64,000 nucleotides of DNA from Pneumocystis sp. 'macacae' (taxonomy: Eukaryota > Ascomycota > Pneumocystomycetes > Pneumocystales > Pneumocystaceae): the NCBI GenBank assembly GCA_018127085.1, contig CM030735.1, positions 1 to 64,000 on the forward strand, read 5' to 3'. The notes below the pieces were generated by a model. That model was not told the DNA's origin and ran no database searches. It saw only the letters and a program-made list of their open reading frames with translations. Positions within the stretch are counted from its first letter, which is position 1. Each line of letters begins with the position of its first letter. This document shows positions 20,311-34,760 of the stretch, in pieces. A program made the translations under genes and the position numbers.

Positions 20311-23300
20311 TTAAGTTAAAGGTTGATAGTTTTCCAAAATTATTTCAAGGGTATTTGTTATTTTTAATACATTTGCTATTTCGTTGCTCTCTAATTGAAC
20401 TTTGCTGTTTTCTTTAAAAAAAAGAATAATTTCGCGATATGCTGCATAAAATTTCTTTCCGATATTATGTGCTATTGTGTTTTTCAAACCTAAAGAAATC
20501 ATACAAGAGACTAAAATTCTAAGTATTATGCAAACTAAATGTATATGTTTGTTCAGAATATTTTGATAATCTTTTTTTATACCTATAATTTATTAGTTTA
20601 TATTTTAAAAAGATATGATAAAATACTTTTTGTAATATTCAATGTGTTTTGAATAACGTTTCTTTTTCTTATTAAATAATCAAATAACTCGTTTTTTAAA
20701 ATTTCTTGAGCTCCAATTCTAGTTTGGCTTATTTTAAGTATAAAGACAAGCTTTGCTTCTATAATTGTTTCTTCTAATGAATTATCTAAAAATAAATAAT
20801 GAGTACTTTATAAATTAAGGATATTACCGAATTTTGTAAATACTAACGCATTCAATTCTTCATTTTCCCAAAGTGATGCTAAAAATATTTGTAAATAATT
20901 TTGATGGATTAAAATATCCCATAATGGATCAAGAGGAACTATAGTATCTAATTTCCCTGCTAAATTAAGAATTAAATAAGAAAGTATTTTTGAAATTCCT
21001 GATCCATATGTGGCATCTCTACATATGATATGCATTAATCGAGTATTATATGATCCAATTATTTGAGAAATACTATCTTCTTTTTCTAAAATATTTATAT
21101 AATCCTTAAAAAATATATTGTTAGATGATTGATTTTGTTCTAATTTTAGAGGATTAAATAATGTATTTAAATAAGATATAACACTTATATATAAATTCTG
21201 TCTAATAGTTTCATTTGTATTTGGGTTTTGAATACCAAGTAAAATGTTTTTAAAAAAAAATAAATATTTTTCCTCATATATAGTATTTTTAGTAATATTT
21301 TGGATCAATATTAAGATAGTCGAACTACAAATTTCGATTATACTTTCATTTTCTTTGGTAAAATTTGCTAATTTGGGGGTTAATATTTTTAAACTTTCTG
21401 TGATAAGTAAGTCTTTTTGTGATTGAGTTAAATGAATTGTGCAATCTTCAAGTAAAATACCTAAAAGATTAGCCCATCCTTGAAAACAAAGCAATTTGGC
21501 ATTGTTCATTTCAATTAAAATATTAGAGATTTTGGCATGAGAAATCATTTCTTTTTCTACAACTGTAGATACTTTTTCTTGGTTATTTTTTTTTTTATTT
21601 TTTAACTCATGAGTTTTAAATTTAAAAAATGTTTCAATCTTTTTTATATCATATAATGAGTCTGGTGATTTAGAAATATTTGAAAATATCTGCTCTGTTT
21701 TTTCTAAGAGACATTCTTGGTCATCTGTTACAATGTCTAATTCAAATAAATCCAAATATTTTAAAATTTGAATCCCTTGAGTTAATAAATGCGAGTAATT
21801 TTTTTGATTCTTATTTTTTTCGCAAAAAGTAAGAGCTTTTGTATAATATTGTTGAAGTGTAGTAGCATTATATAAAATTATTTTACGTAGTTTAATAGCT
21901 ATTATATGAAGTAACCAGCCGCGATATAAAAGAATTTTAATAGGTTTTAACGAAAATGTATCTAAGTTAGAAAAATTTAGTTTTGGAAGTACCCATGTTA
22001 ATGGTTCTGGAGATAATAATTTTATTAGCGTGTTTTTTTCCTTTTTTAAAATATCATACATAATATTTGATGTTAACGGTGATTTAAATAATAAAAATAT
22101 AATATGCATAACAGTCTCAATAATAGTATTTGATGAATTGTTTGCAGGAGAATCTAATAACGCTTCTTGTATTTCAGATGAATTTTGAATAAAAGATAAT
22201 AAACAGTGTAATATCGAAATTTCTGAACCAATTTCTCCTTTTTCTATTCCAATGCTAGATGTTCCATCATCTAGTATTCTAAATCCTAAAAAAAAATGAG
22301 ATAATGTGGGAATATTTTGATGTTTTTGCAAATCCCAAATAAGAAATTCTAAAAAGAAACCACTTGCTGCATTTTGATTTATATAAGAGCTTAAAGGAAG
22401 ATTTTGTTCAATTTGAATAAGATTAATGGCGCCAAATCTTATTCTTTTCGACTCATCAACTGTTTCAAGGATGCTTAATAATCTATTTTTTTTAAAAATA
22501 TTAGATTTTTTATAGTCTTTTGTATTAGTCAAGTGTGAAGAATCTGATAATTTTTTTAGAATTGATACAGCAGTTTTTGATATATCTAAAGAATCAATTC
22601 CAATACATAAGCTTATGTAAACTATAATATTAAGATGGAAAAGCATAATATCTTCAAATTTTTCAAAATTTGGCTTGTTATAAATACTTGGTCCTATATA
22701 TGTTGATTGATTTGTGGCCATAGATGAATTCCATTCTAAAAAAGGTAATTGCAAATGTAAAGTTATGTTCAATATATCGAGAGATCTATCTAGACATAAT
22801 AACCATAAAGGATCACTTCCCGTATTTTCTATTGCTTCTAAAGCAATATGAATGAAATCAAATAAACATATATGTATATTACTGCGATACATATGTTGCA
22901 TAATTCTATTTCCTGGATGCAAATTTAGGTAAGATGAAAGAGATAATGTTCTAATGAGTTTATTAATATCTATATTGTTAATGCTTGCAAATTCAGCAAC
23001 ATCTAAATTAAATGTTTTTAAACTTAATTGGATAAATTTTAAGCATTCCGAAAATAATTGTAGGCCTCCAATTTTATTATCCAATACTAATGAATTTGAT
23101 GTTAGAAAAAGGTCCATTACTAAATCAATAAAAGGTTGTATTCCTGGATCTTTTCTGTTTAATCCCAAGTTTTCTGGAAAAGGGATATTGTCAAAATCGT
23201 TTATAGGTATAATTAAACTATTTAGTAGTAAAACAAAAGCTATAGCCAAAGATAAAGAACTTGAAACAAATATTCTTAATGTTCGGTCTATTTTCGTATA

Positions 23301-25445
23301 TGACTTTGAGACTTCATTTAGTTTATTAGGTATCATATATGTAGAAAAATTCAAATAAATTCTATTATCTTGTTGATATGCCCACTGATCAAGTAAATTC
23401 CAAATTGTATCTCTAATTTCTAAGTTTTTTCCTGATAAAAATGATGCTAATGTTAATAATATTCCGCAATACATATCACATGATAATCGACAATTTAATA
23501 AATCAAATAATATAGGAATTGGGTTGTATTTCTGATGAAGAGTGTTGGAAATAACAGGACAGTAAGATAAAACTGACATAATCAACTGAAAATACGATTT
23601 TAGGATACTTTTACTATCATGATCAACTTCTAAAAAATCAATAGTTACTGTTAACATATGAGAAGAACCAACTGATGAATTAAAAGGTGTTGATTTTAAT
23701 TGAGAAACATAGTATTTTAATGTATTGAAAATATACTCCCAGGTTGTTACATTGTTTTGTATTTTTATGGTTTCTGTTCCTTTCGTTTCTGTCAAAAAAT
23801 CGTATGCATAAACGCTGCATTGAGGTCCATTTGCTAAAGACGCTAACATTGTTGAAAATGCTGCAATCATTAATGGAGTTTGGCATTGAGATGACCATAA
23901 AATAAATCCATAAAGATCACTTTCTCTGTCTAACCAAAATGCAAGTGCTGAATCTTGTCGATTTTCATAAAGCAAAGAAACAAGATAAAAGAATGCTTCT
24001 AAACTTAGCTCTATTTTATCTTCTGTATTAATCTCTAAAGATTGCTGTGTCATTATTATGTCTTCCTCAACAAGTTTCATATTTTTTAATAAATCAGGCA
24101 TATCGCTAATAAAAGAATGAATAAATATTTCTACCTCATAAAGAATGATTTCTTCAAATACTGGAGAAAATGTTAATTCTGGTATATCTATCCCTTCTTT
24201 GATTTTTGGATAATTTAAAATTAGTTTATAGTCTTCTAATCGTAAAAAATTTTTGGTTTTAAAACGAAGAGAATCCATTATTTTTCCTATCATTAGCTCA
24301 AATGCACCAGAAGAAATTGCTTCTCTGCTTGGATTATATATGTCGTCGTTGTATTTGAAAGGAAATGAAATATCAAGGTCTTTTTTGCAAATTCCGTTAA
24401 GTTTTGTAGTCCACCATAACTGAATAACTGACTTTAAAGGGGGTATTCCCCATTTTTTTTCATTTCCATGTTTTGGATTGACTAATTCATTTATTTTATG
24501 AAGAATTTCCATATCATAATGAGTAAAATTATTTTCTAAATTGTCATCTTGAGTTTCTGAAAAAAATATATCACTTTCTAGTCTAATGAAATTAATAATT
24601 ACGGGAAGAAAATGTGTTATAAGTGGATCGTATTCATCAAATAAAGAAATTCGATGAATAATTTTTTCAAAATCATCAATACTGATCATGTGTAAATTTG
24701 AAAATCTATATAAAAGAATCCCATAAAGTTCATGTTCTTGTAGCATAAATTTTTTCTTTAAACTTATTTCTTCGACATATTCATCATTTTGATTATATTC
24801 ATTGAAGTTTTCATTTTTTTTCTGATAAAAAATATCAGATATTTGTGTTCTTAAATCTTCCATGGCATGTAAACATTTCGTTGAACAAGATGTATTCTCT
24901 TTTGAATCTTCAATATTCTCTTGAAAAGTAAGTTTAATTATTTGTTTGAAATATTTTAATAATTCGCTATCTCCTAAACCATTTTTGGCATATAATAATA
25001 TCATTGATAGACTGTTTAGAAGATATTTTTGTCTGGAATAAAAAAGAAACAAGGATGTTTGCAAAACTGATCTATCTAAATTCCTAGAGTTTTTGATCCC
25101 ATAATGAATCAGTTTTGCTGAGAGAATTTCATCGAGGTTAAGTTTATTTGATAGATTAAGTGCTTCTGAAATAAATGTATCATTTAATTTAGACTTGACA
25201 CCATCTAGATGTATTATTCCTATTTTTTAGTTATATTAAATGTAAATCATAGAAATACCTAATTTAAGTTCTGTTAAACTTTGTTCTGATTTTTTTGGTG
25301 TTTGTAGAAGGGTTTTAAAGTCATTATAAAATGATTGTAAAATATGGTCTAAGAATGTTTCTGAAACAACAACACCTTCTGACAAATTTAATAAAGTTTC
25401 ATAAAGTAATTTACAATTGTCTGGATCCCATGTTTCTAAAAACAT
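20311..25445 (-). CDS. NUP192: Nucleoporin Nup192/Nup205 family, inner ring scaffold
   Basis: A large alpha-helical scaffold protein of the inner ring of the nuclear pore complex. Four exons (25445-25259, 25219-20828, 20785-20627, 20582-20311) join in frame to 1669 residues, the usual size for fungal Nup192. The clearest family match is the block with SLANGPQCSVYAYDFL followed by WEYIFNTLKYYVSQL, as in Nup205. The C-terminal exon contains SQTRIGAQEIL, also typical. There are no membrane segments. Introns are 38-45 nt. The start is the ATG opening MFLETWDPDNCKLLYE, because the upstream DNA is non-coding. It is divergent from TEL1 across about 275 bp. The large central exon alone would look like a complete gene, but both ends lie in other exons. 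Confidence 0.88.
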
Positions 25446-25719
25446 TTGCTTTTTTTCGAGACTGAAATAATTTTTATAAAAAATATTTAAAAAAAAAAGT
25501 AATATTTTTATAAGTTGTATTTTATTAGCTAATATATATAATTAGGCTATTGATAGTGTTCTTTCTTGAAGTTTTATGATATTAATTAATAAGTATCTAG
25601 AGAGAAGCTAGTCTAAATGTAAATCTTGTTATTATTTGAATAGGATATTTAGGATTTCGAATATATTTTTTCAATTTTAATGCTTAAAATCCTATTGTAT
25701 TTGTATCTGTTGCATATTG
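25446..25719. promoter_or_regulatory. Shared divergent promoter region, NUP192 / TEL1
   Basis: These 274 bp of AT-rich DNA separate the two divergent start codons and must hold both promoters. There is a long A/T run near 25480-25500. I see no clear TATA box or known factor site. Confidence 0.5.
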
Positions 25720-28700
25720 ATGGCTGAAGCAGCATTATTTGATGTTTCTGAACAAATATTTTCTAAGAAATTTAAAATAAAAATAGATGGTTTACGTAAT
25801 TTAAGAGTTATATTAAGTAATTATAAAAACTTTCATTCTATTGGAGAAAAATGTTATCAACGATTGTTAGAGTCTCTGATTAAGGTTGTAACTCATGAAA
25901 AATATAATAGTTATCAAAAAGGAAAGTTAAATAATGTTTTCATGTTTGATCTTTTTCAGGAATGTGGAGCTGCTTTAAGATCTATTATTGAGCTAGGAAA
26001 TAAATTTTTAAAATCAAAAACTTTTTCTTGTATACTAAATCATATAATTGACACTCTATCTATTACTGAGGGAGTTTTATATCAAGCAATAAGTGTTGAT
26101 TATATTAAGTGTCTACGGTTAATTCTTTCTTATCCTCCACATTTAGAACATCTTACTATTCTTGAATGGGAAAAATTAATCATATTTTGCTGTTCATTAA
26201 TTGTTAGTTTTGATAGTGCTCCTAATTTTTTTGATGTAGATATTTCATCTACTAATGAATCACAAAAAGAACGTACGCAATTCTTCAAAGATAAATTTCA
26301 CTTGAAATATGAAAGTGTCGAATTAATGTATTGTTTGCAAGTTCTTGTTAGTTGGTCTGCTATTCCATTGAACAACTGTTTAATTAAACTTACTAAATTT
26401 TTATTAAATTTTTTATCTTTTTATAATTTGGAAACTAATGCTCATTTGTCTGCTTTTACGGCTCTTAATCTGATTATGCAAAAAATATCAATAAATAATC
26501 TTGAGCTTTCATCTTTAGTTGCTTGTAATATGGTAAAGTTTTGTATAAAATTTTGGTCTACAAAATCATTTCTTTTGAAAAATCAGTTGATTATAGGGCT
26601 TACATTGGCATGCCCTCATTGGTGTAAGGAATTTAACGAATTGCATCAAAGTGTTTTAGAAACTGATTTACTTAATTTATTTGATTGTATTATAACTGAT
26701 TATATTCGTCACGATAAGGATTTGTTGACTGTAGATGATATTATTTTGCATTCGCCTATTTCAAAGGAAAAACTTGGTCCTTTTTTTTGTTTTAGTCCTT
26801 CTTTACGTTGTATAGATTTGTGTTTAACCACAAAAAAGTCTGAGCAGTTTTTTTTTATTCTTCAAATAGCAGCGTATATAATCCAAATATTTGAATTTAA
26901 AGTATCAGGATTTTGTGGACATATATCCGAAAGTAATTTTAATGAATTTTTGAAAATGCAGACTTTCTTTTTTTTTGGGAAAATTGGTAATGATATATAT
27001 AAATTATCGGGTTCTGCTAGGATATTTTGGATTCAAGTAATGGTTTTTTTTTTTGAACGAGCTGAGGAATATTCTCATAATGATTTTTCTAGTATTTTGC
27101 GTTATTTTATAAGTTTGTTTTCAGATAGTGATACTATTATACAAGCATGGGCACTTTTAGGTGTTGGTAGTTTTTTGTCTTGGAAAAGTTCATATCATCA
27201 AATAAATAGTCTTATTTCTGATATTTTGACGAATGGAGATGTTTTACAGCTATGTTTGCGAAAATTATCGGTCCCTGTTACATGTAGATCAGCATGTCAT
27301 GTGCTTTCTCTTTTTCTAGAGCTTAATATAATGGATATTGTAACAATGTCGTTAGCTTTTCAACATATCTTTGAGTCTATTGAAATAAATGGACCTGCAA
27401 TTATTTCAAGTGATAGTTGTCATTTTCTTCTTCTTCTTTATTCTCTTTTAGAAGAGAATAATTGCCTATATGGTGTTAATGGATCCTCGTGTTTAATTTA
27501 TTGGTTTTTATCTCGTTGGAATTCTTTAGATTTTTTAAAGAGATCAGATGTATGTTATTTTTTAGATTTTCCTGTGTATATTGTTGAATTTCTTATTAAT
27601 TGTTGTTTAAATTCGGGATTTGTTGTTGAAAATAGACGAAATAGTCAGTTTGGTATTATTGGATTGTTTTCTTTGAAACAAAGAAGTTTTAATAATGTTT
27701 TGTCATATTTTCTTACACAAGAATTGAATATTTGTTCGTATGAGGACTTGCATGATGAATTAGAAATTTTAGGGAATAAGTATGTTTCTTTTGATACCAA
27801 ATTTATCGTTTTAGAGAGAGTTAAGTTTATTACTTTGTCTATTCAGAATACAGTTAAAAATGTTCTTGAAAGGTGGATCCAACTCCTTAAAGAGTCAACA
27901 TATGTTCATATAGATATTTTTCGTTCTTTTTCTCAGTTCTCTTTTGTTATTATTTTGTTTACCTACTTTATACTTAATATTCGTGGAAATATGCAAGAAT
28001 TTATTGAAATTTCGATAACTTTGATAAAAGAATTATCGAATTTTTTGACTTTAGAAACTTGTTCTTGTGAAGAAGTTGATATTTTACTTTATTGTTTGAA
28101 TAGGATACCTTGTTTAAAATTTTATGTTTCTTTTATAGAAGATATTACAGGTTTTGATAAAACATTATTAGATTTGTTTCGCCAGGAAATTCATAGGTTA
28201 TTGCGCACATTAAAACAGCGAAATATTTTTTTTCAATTGCAGGATTCTGATTGTTTAATAATAGACGATAATAGGTCATTGATTGATTATTATGATAGTT
28301 TGGAGAAAGACTCTTTATTATTAAGAGAGTATATAGATGCAAAATATTCTGTTAAAAATATGAAAGCGTGTGTTTTATTATATATAGAGTGTGTTTTATT
28401 AGGTGATGACCCACTATATATTTTTAATATGTCTGAATTTTATTTAAAAAAATCTATTTTGTTTGCTCTTTTTAAGTCTCAGTTTGGTGATAGTCTTATT
28501 CAACTTGGATTTTTTTTAATTGGTTATCTTTCTTGTTCAATTGATAAGATGACAGAAGATGACGTGTCTGAAATTTTAGAAAATTTTGCAAAAACTTATT
28601 TAACTCAATATGAATTAGAAAGATCTGATGTTGTTATGATAATTTCTATAGATTTACTTATCGTTACTGCTAAAAAGTGTCTAATTTCTGAGAAATTGTC

Positions 28701-31700
28701 TTCATTGAAAAAAGTTTTTGGTAAGATTTTTGAATGGATACTAAAAGTTGCTTTAGAGAATTATTTAGCATCTTTTTTTTCTCGTATAAAAATATTGGAA
28801 TTATTATGTGTTATTATCAAAATCAGTAAAAACAATAGTTTGAATTTAGAATTATTAAATATGACACCTAGTTACATATTTTTACAGTTATTAAATGATA
28901 GTGATTCAAGAATTCTATATTCTGCAGCTATGATGGTTAAGTTTATATTTGAGATATATAGTCCTGTTGAGCATTCTAAAGTTTATTTTAATATTACTAA
29001 TCGATTAGAAACAAATGAGGAAAATTTTGAAAAAATTGCATTACGTGCTCTTACTCTAAGTAATATTATAGTCGTATCTGAATATGCAAGGAAAGCTGCT
29101 CTTTATAATTTAATAGAATTAGGAAAACTTGAGTCTATTTCTCACTTTGTTTTAAAATGCTTACAATGGTCATCTAAATCATTACATATTGTCTCCGTGT
29201 CATCTCTTTTTAATGCTTATCGTTCTCAAATTATTTGGTCATGGTTAAACTTTGAGGAAAAACTGCACACATTTCCTTTTAAAGTTTTAAATTTTTCATC
29301 TATTATTGATTTTTATTCTTCAAATCTTGATGAAATAATACCTCAGCTTATCTTATTAGGAAAAACTGAATATGTTATTGAAATATCTGATTTAATTCAG
29401 TTATCTTTAAGAGAAAAAATTCAAGATGTTTTTCACAGAACAATTGGATATACTTTATTATCGTATAATGAAAGAAATATAGATTCAATTTTAATGTTCA
29501 ATTCTTTTTATAAAAATTACTTTGAAGATGAAGAATTTATGTCTCTTTTAAAATCCAAATTTCATATGATAATTAGCGTACTATTTGAGTGTATGAAAGA
29601 TGAAATATATGTTTCGGAAATTTTTCGTCAATTTAATTTCTATTATGAAGCAACCAGTTTTGAAGAAATAGCTAATTTTGGGATTTCTTGTCGGTTTTTG
29701 CCAGAATCATGTCGTCCTTTTTATAAAGTTAAAACTGTTTTAAAAAGTATACAGGATCTTTGTAAATATACTGATATACCAATCAAGAAATTAAATGATT
29801 CATATATAATAACATATATTTTTCGACATTTAATGTTACATTGTCAATTAGCAACATCTTCTAGTGAAAAATGTTTACATTTACGAAAATTTAGAATATA
29901 TATATCTTTATTAGATAAGAGTATGATTTGTGGATATATTTTACAAGTTTTATTGGAAGGGCTACAAAAGTTTTTATGTTTTTCTGAATGTTTCGTTGAT
30001 GTTTCAGGAATGCTTCAATATCTTTTAATGTGTGCATATCATTGTCGTGATTTTTTTATATTTAAATCGACTGTTTTTTTAAATGTTGTTATGAACCTTA
30101 TCAAATTCGGGATTATTAATACTAAAACATATTATTTTAATACTTTATTAATAGATAAGCTTTTTTTATGGATTCTTGAATATTGTGATTTAATTGATGG
30201 AATACATGAGTTATCATCTATTTCTTCTTTTTTAAAGTTATATTATAATATTGTAATTTCTTCTGATTATTTTTTAGCTACAGAGTCCCGGGATATTAAA
30301 ATTTTTTTTGAATTGATAAATAATATAAACTTTTTTGATCAGGATTCTGCTTTATTTTTATTAGAGATTTTTCATAATGATTCCATAGACTTATTACTTG
30401 AAAGTGATGAGTCTATTGAAATTAAAAGGACGTTGTTTTCTGTATGTAATTTATCGAAAATATCTTCTAAATTTTTACAATATAATGCACGAATTTTAGG
30501 TCAGTGGCTTGTAAGAAATAAGATTATAAATAAGAAGATTTATATGGAAAAATTTGCAAAGAATGAAGAATCATTTGAGTTTAAAATAAGGACATTTACG
30601 GATCCTAGGTTTAATATTTTATCTGTAGTGTTTTCTTTTTTAGCTGAAGAAGATTATACTATTGTTGCAATTGTAGAAAAAACATTAAGAAATATTTTTA
30701 AAAATATTTCTTTAAAAGTATTTGATGAACTTGTGGATTGCAAGTATAAGGACATTGCTTCTATATATATGTCTAATTTCTTTGTATCTGAGCGAAGTTT
30801 GTCGTTGGAATATTCTCCAAAATTTGATGAATATTATTGGAAAGATAAGACTATAAGATTTCCTGATTGGCTTCGATTTTTGCTTCGGATTATTTTACAG
30901 AATTTTAATGATGACTTGGTATTTGGATATTTAGGTGATCTTGTTGAATATATTACAAGTTTTTCTGAAAAAATTTTTATTTTTTCAGTTGATTATTTAC
31001 TGCTTAACAAAAATATTGGTATGGCTATCTCTATTATAGCAATTTTAAATAAGATTGTTAATTATGTTTTTTCTCAATATGAGGATAGTTTTTATCGTCC
31101 ACATATTTGTTTAATGATAAAAATGGTACTTTATCTTCGTTCTCAAACATCTGAAATACATTATTCTGGGTTTGATTTGAATTTTCGCCTTGAAATAAAT
31201 TATTTTAATGCTGCTCTTGCTGCTGCTTCATGTCAACTTTGGGAAACATCGTTATTATTTATATATATTTATTGGACATTAAATGATTCTATTATTGATG
31301 ATGAGATGCTTAAGTTGCTTTCTGTTGTATATAAAAAGATAGATGATCCTGATTCATTTTATGGAATACCTTATATAGTATCTTTAGAAAATATATTGTC
31401 TAGGTATAAGTTTGAGAGAAATGGATGGAAAAGTCTTTTTTTACATGGTACAGCATTAGAAAACGATTATAGAATGTTTTCTTCAGTTAATGAAAGTGAA
31501 CATGTGCTTGGTGTGATGGACGCTTTTGATATGTTGGGTTTTCGATTATTCTCAAGAATGAATTTTTTTCATTTTAGAAATAATATGGATTCTGGTTTTA
31601 TAAAGGATCAATATTCGTCTTCTTGGAGACTTGAACAATGGGATCTTCCACGTGCTCCATTGAGTTCTAATCTTGATCATATTATATATAATGTTTTACT

Positions 31701-34592
31701 GTTAATTAATAAAGATGTTCAAAGAAATATTTCTAGTATCTTAAGTAATGGATATTTATTAATAATGAATAGTGAAAATTACCCATTTGTATCAGATAAA
31801 GTGATAACTGGTTTAATAATGCTTACAGAAATTGAAGAATTTTTTTCTTTATCTTTTTCCGATGTTTGGTCTCGTTGGCAATCTCGACTATTTACTATTA
31901 ATCCTAGTATAAAGTAAGGATTTTTGTTTATTATTTTTTTTTCTAATGTTGTAAGATTCATTAGTATTGAACCTATTTTATCTTTAAGACAGGTTTTGTT
32001 GAGTTCTATTTTGAAAAATACATCACTTAGAAAATATTCTGTTGATGAATCATTAATTCGAAAATGTTTGATAAAGACTCTTATAGAATTGTGTCATGTA
32101 GCTCGTATCAATGATAATTTGCAAATTGCATTTTCAGTAATTATGTATGCAGAAAAGCTTTTAAAACATAATTTAATGGTAAATTCGGATCTTCTATCTT
32201 CTGTTGCTATTCAGATATCAAGAGTATTGTGGGATCAAGGAGATAGAATTAATTCTGTTAAATTATTACGTGATATAGTTAATGATAAAAATATTAATGT
32301 TTTTGGAAAATATGAGGTATCATCTGAGTTACTTGCACAATTAGTAATAAAGAGTTTTTAAAATTTTATATTAATAGATTTAGGCTTCATGGACATCTGA
32401 ATTAAGGTTAGAAAGGCCTGATTTTATTATGAAAAATTATTTTAAATCTGCGGTTAAGTTGTTGGGTGATAAACATGGAAATGAGGCTGGTTATGTATTT
32501 CATAAGTTTGGTTTTTTCTGTAATAAACAACTTGAATCACTTAATGTTTGTGAAGATTTTGTTAGAATTCAGAAATTGAGAAAACAAAAGAGTGAAGAAC
32601 TTACATTATTGGATCAGATGATTAATAATGTTTCTAAACATGATCAGGAAACGTTTCATCTTCATCGAGTTAAAATAAAAGCTCTTTATGATATTTATGA
32701 TTTAGAATTTAATCGTTTCATGGAAAATAAGGAAATTTATTTACAGAAAAGTATTGAAAATTACTTAAGAAGTTTGATTTCTTGTGATAATTATGATTAC
32801 AATATTTCTAGATGTATGAGTTTGTGGTTATCAAATATTGAAAATGAGGGTGTTAATCAAATAGTACATAAGTTAATTTATAATATACCTACTCATAAGT
32901 TTTTGGTTTTATTTAACCAGCTTGCATCTAGACTTTATGAAAATAAGAGTTTTTTTCAGTCTATTTTATATGAATTGGTAAAACGTATATGTGTTGATCA
33001 TCCTTATCATAGTTTATTTTATTTGATTTCATTAAAATATTCAGTTAACAATAATGATAAATCAGACTTATTAAGAAAAAAAGCTATTGATAAAGTTTTG
33101 TGTGAACTTTCATCACCTAAAACATTAGGGAATATGCTTACACGATTTATGAGTCTTTGTTCTGCATATTCTGATTTTGCTAATTATAAAATGGAAAGGA
33201 AAATGTTTGGAATAACTAATATTGCATTTTCTAGATATCCTAAATTTAGTGTATTTTTGGATGAAATCCCAAAATATAAGCTTCCTCCTCCAACAATGGA
33301 TATATTAATTCGTAATGATTGTAATTATGATGATATTCCTGTTATTTCACATTATATCCCTTATTTTATGCTTGCTTCTGGTATTAGTTCACCAAAAGTT
33401 ATAGAATGCGTAAGTTCTGATGGTCATTTTTATAAACAATTGGTATTTTTTGTAATTCTTGATTTTTCACATTAGTATTAATTTTTAGGTTAAGGGAGGT
33501 AATGATGATCTTCGTCAAGATGCTATTATGGAGCAAGTTTTTCAACAAGTTCATACATTTCTTCAAAAGAATCGTTCAACTAGGCAAAGGAATTTAGGTA
33601 TACGTACATATAAAGTTCTTCCTCTTACAAAAAATACTGGTATTATCGAATGGGTTTTGCATACGCTTCCTATTCAAGATTATTTGCATCCTGCTCATGA
33701 AAAGTATTATCCAGAAGATTGGAGCCCTATTCAATGTAGAAAAGCAATTGATTGTGTTTCTAAAAAAAGTAAGGAAGTTAGGTTTAAAACTTATGAAGAA
33801 GTTATTTCTCATTTTAAACCTGTTATGAGGCATTTTTTTATGGATCATTATTCAAATCCTAAAGATTGGTTTCAAAAACAATTAAATTATACAAGAAGTA
33901 CAGCTGCTATATCGATGCTTGGTTATGTATTAGGTCTTGGAGATAGACATGGATATAATATATTGATAGATAAAACAAGTGGAGAAATTGTTCATATAGA
34001 TTTAGGGGTTGCTTTTGATCAGGTATTGTAATTTTTTAAATAATATTATATATTATTTAATTGTTAGGGTAAATTTTTACCAATTCCTGAAATTGTACCA
34101 TTTCGTTTAACAAGGGATATTGTAGATGGTATGGGCATTATACGAACTGAAGGGGTTTTCCGAAGATGTTGTGAATTTGTATTAAATGTACTTCGTGAAG
34201 AAGCATTCAATATTATTAGTATATTAGAAACTTTAAAATATGATCCATTATATAATTGGTATTTAAAATTATATAAAATAAAAGTGCTTATATTAAATTA
34301 GGACTTTGTCGCCCTTAAAAATTAAGAAAATACAAGAAAATGAAGTATTGGATAATGATATTGATCAAAATTATATTAATGATAAAGAGAATAAAATTAG
34401 CGAAGCTGATGCAGAAAGAGCTTTGTTAGTTGTATCTCAGAAGTTATCGAAGACATTAAGCGTTGAAGCTGTAGTAAATGAGTTGATATATGAAGCTACA
34501 AATCCAAATAATTTAGCATTATTGTTTTGTGGTAAAGGTATTTGCTATTGGTACATCTTCTTATATAAATAGGATGGGCTGCCTATTTTTAA
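25720..34592 (+). CDS. TEL1: Tel1/ATM-family PI3-kinase-like protein kinase
   Basis: A very large DNA-damage and telomere-length checkpoint kinase of the ATM family, recruited to double-strand breaks and chromosome ends by the MRN complex. Seven exons (25720-31913, 31965-32343, 32384-33442, 33489-34022, 34068-34258, 34302-34531, 34573-34592) join in frame to 2868 residues, matching Tel1 of yeasts. The first two thirds are helical repeats. The FAT region includes [15 protein letters not shown]. The kinase domain has [17 protein letters not shown], the catalytic loop [13 protein letters not shown] and the metal-binding [10 protein letters not shown]. The FATC end reads LALLFCGWAAYF and is split by the last intron, so the final exon encodes only about six residues and the stop. 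The start is the ATG at 25720 opening [14 protein letters not shown]. Introns are 40-51 nt. Confidence 0.95.
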
Positions 34593-34760
34593 GTTGATTA
34601 TATAAATAAAAATTTTTTTATGAAATTCAAATATATACTATTATACTATTTTTGAAAATCATGGAGCTATGTATATGTTAGTGCAGGCTTTATTGTTTTT
34701 ATTAACTCATATAATGGTATACTTTTATTTTTGATTATTAATATACAAATTTTGTTTTAA

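Noticed and set aside
20311..20502. Separate 63-residue gene
   Set aside because: It joins in frame by a GT..AG intron to the C-terminal part of NUP192.
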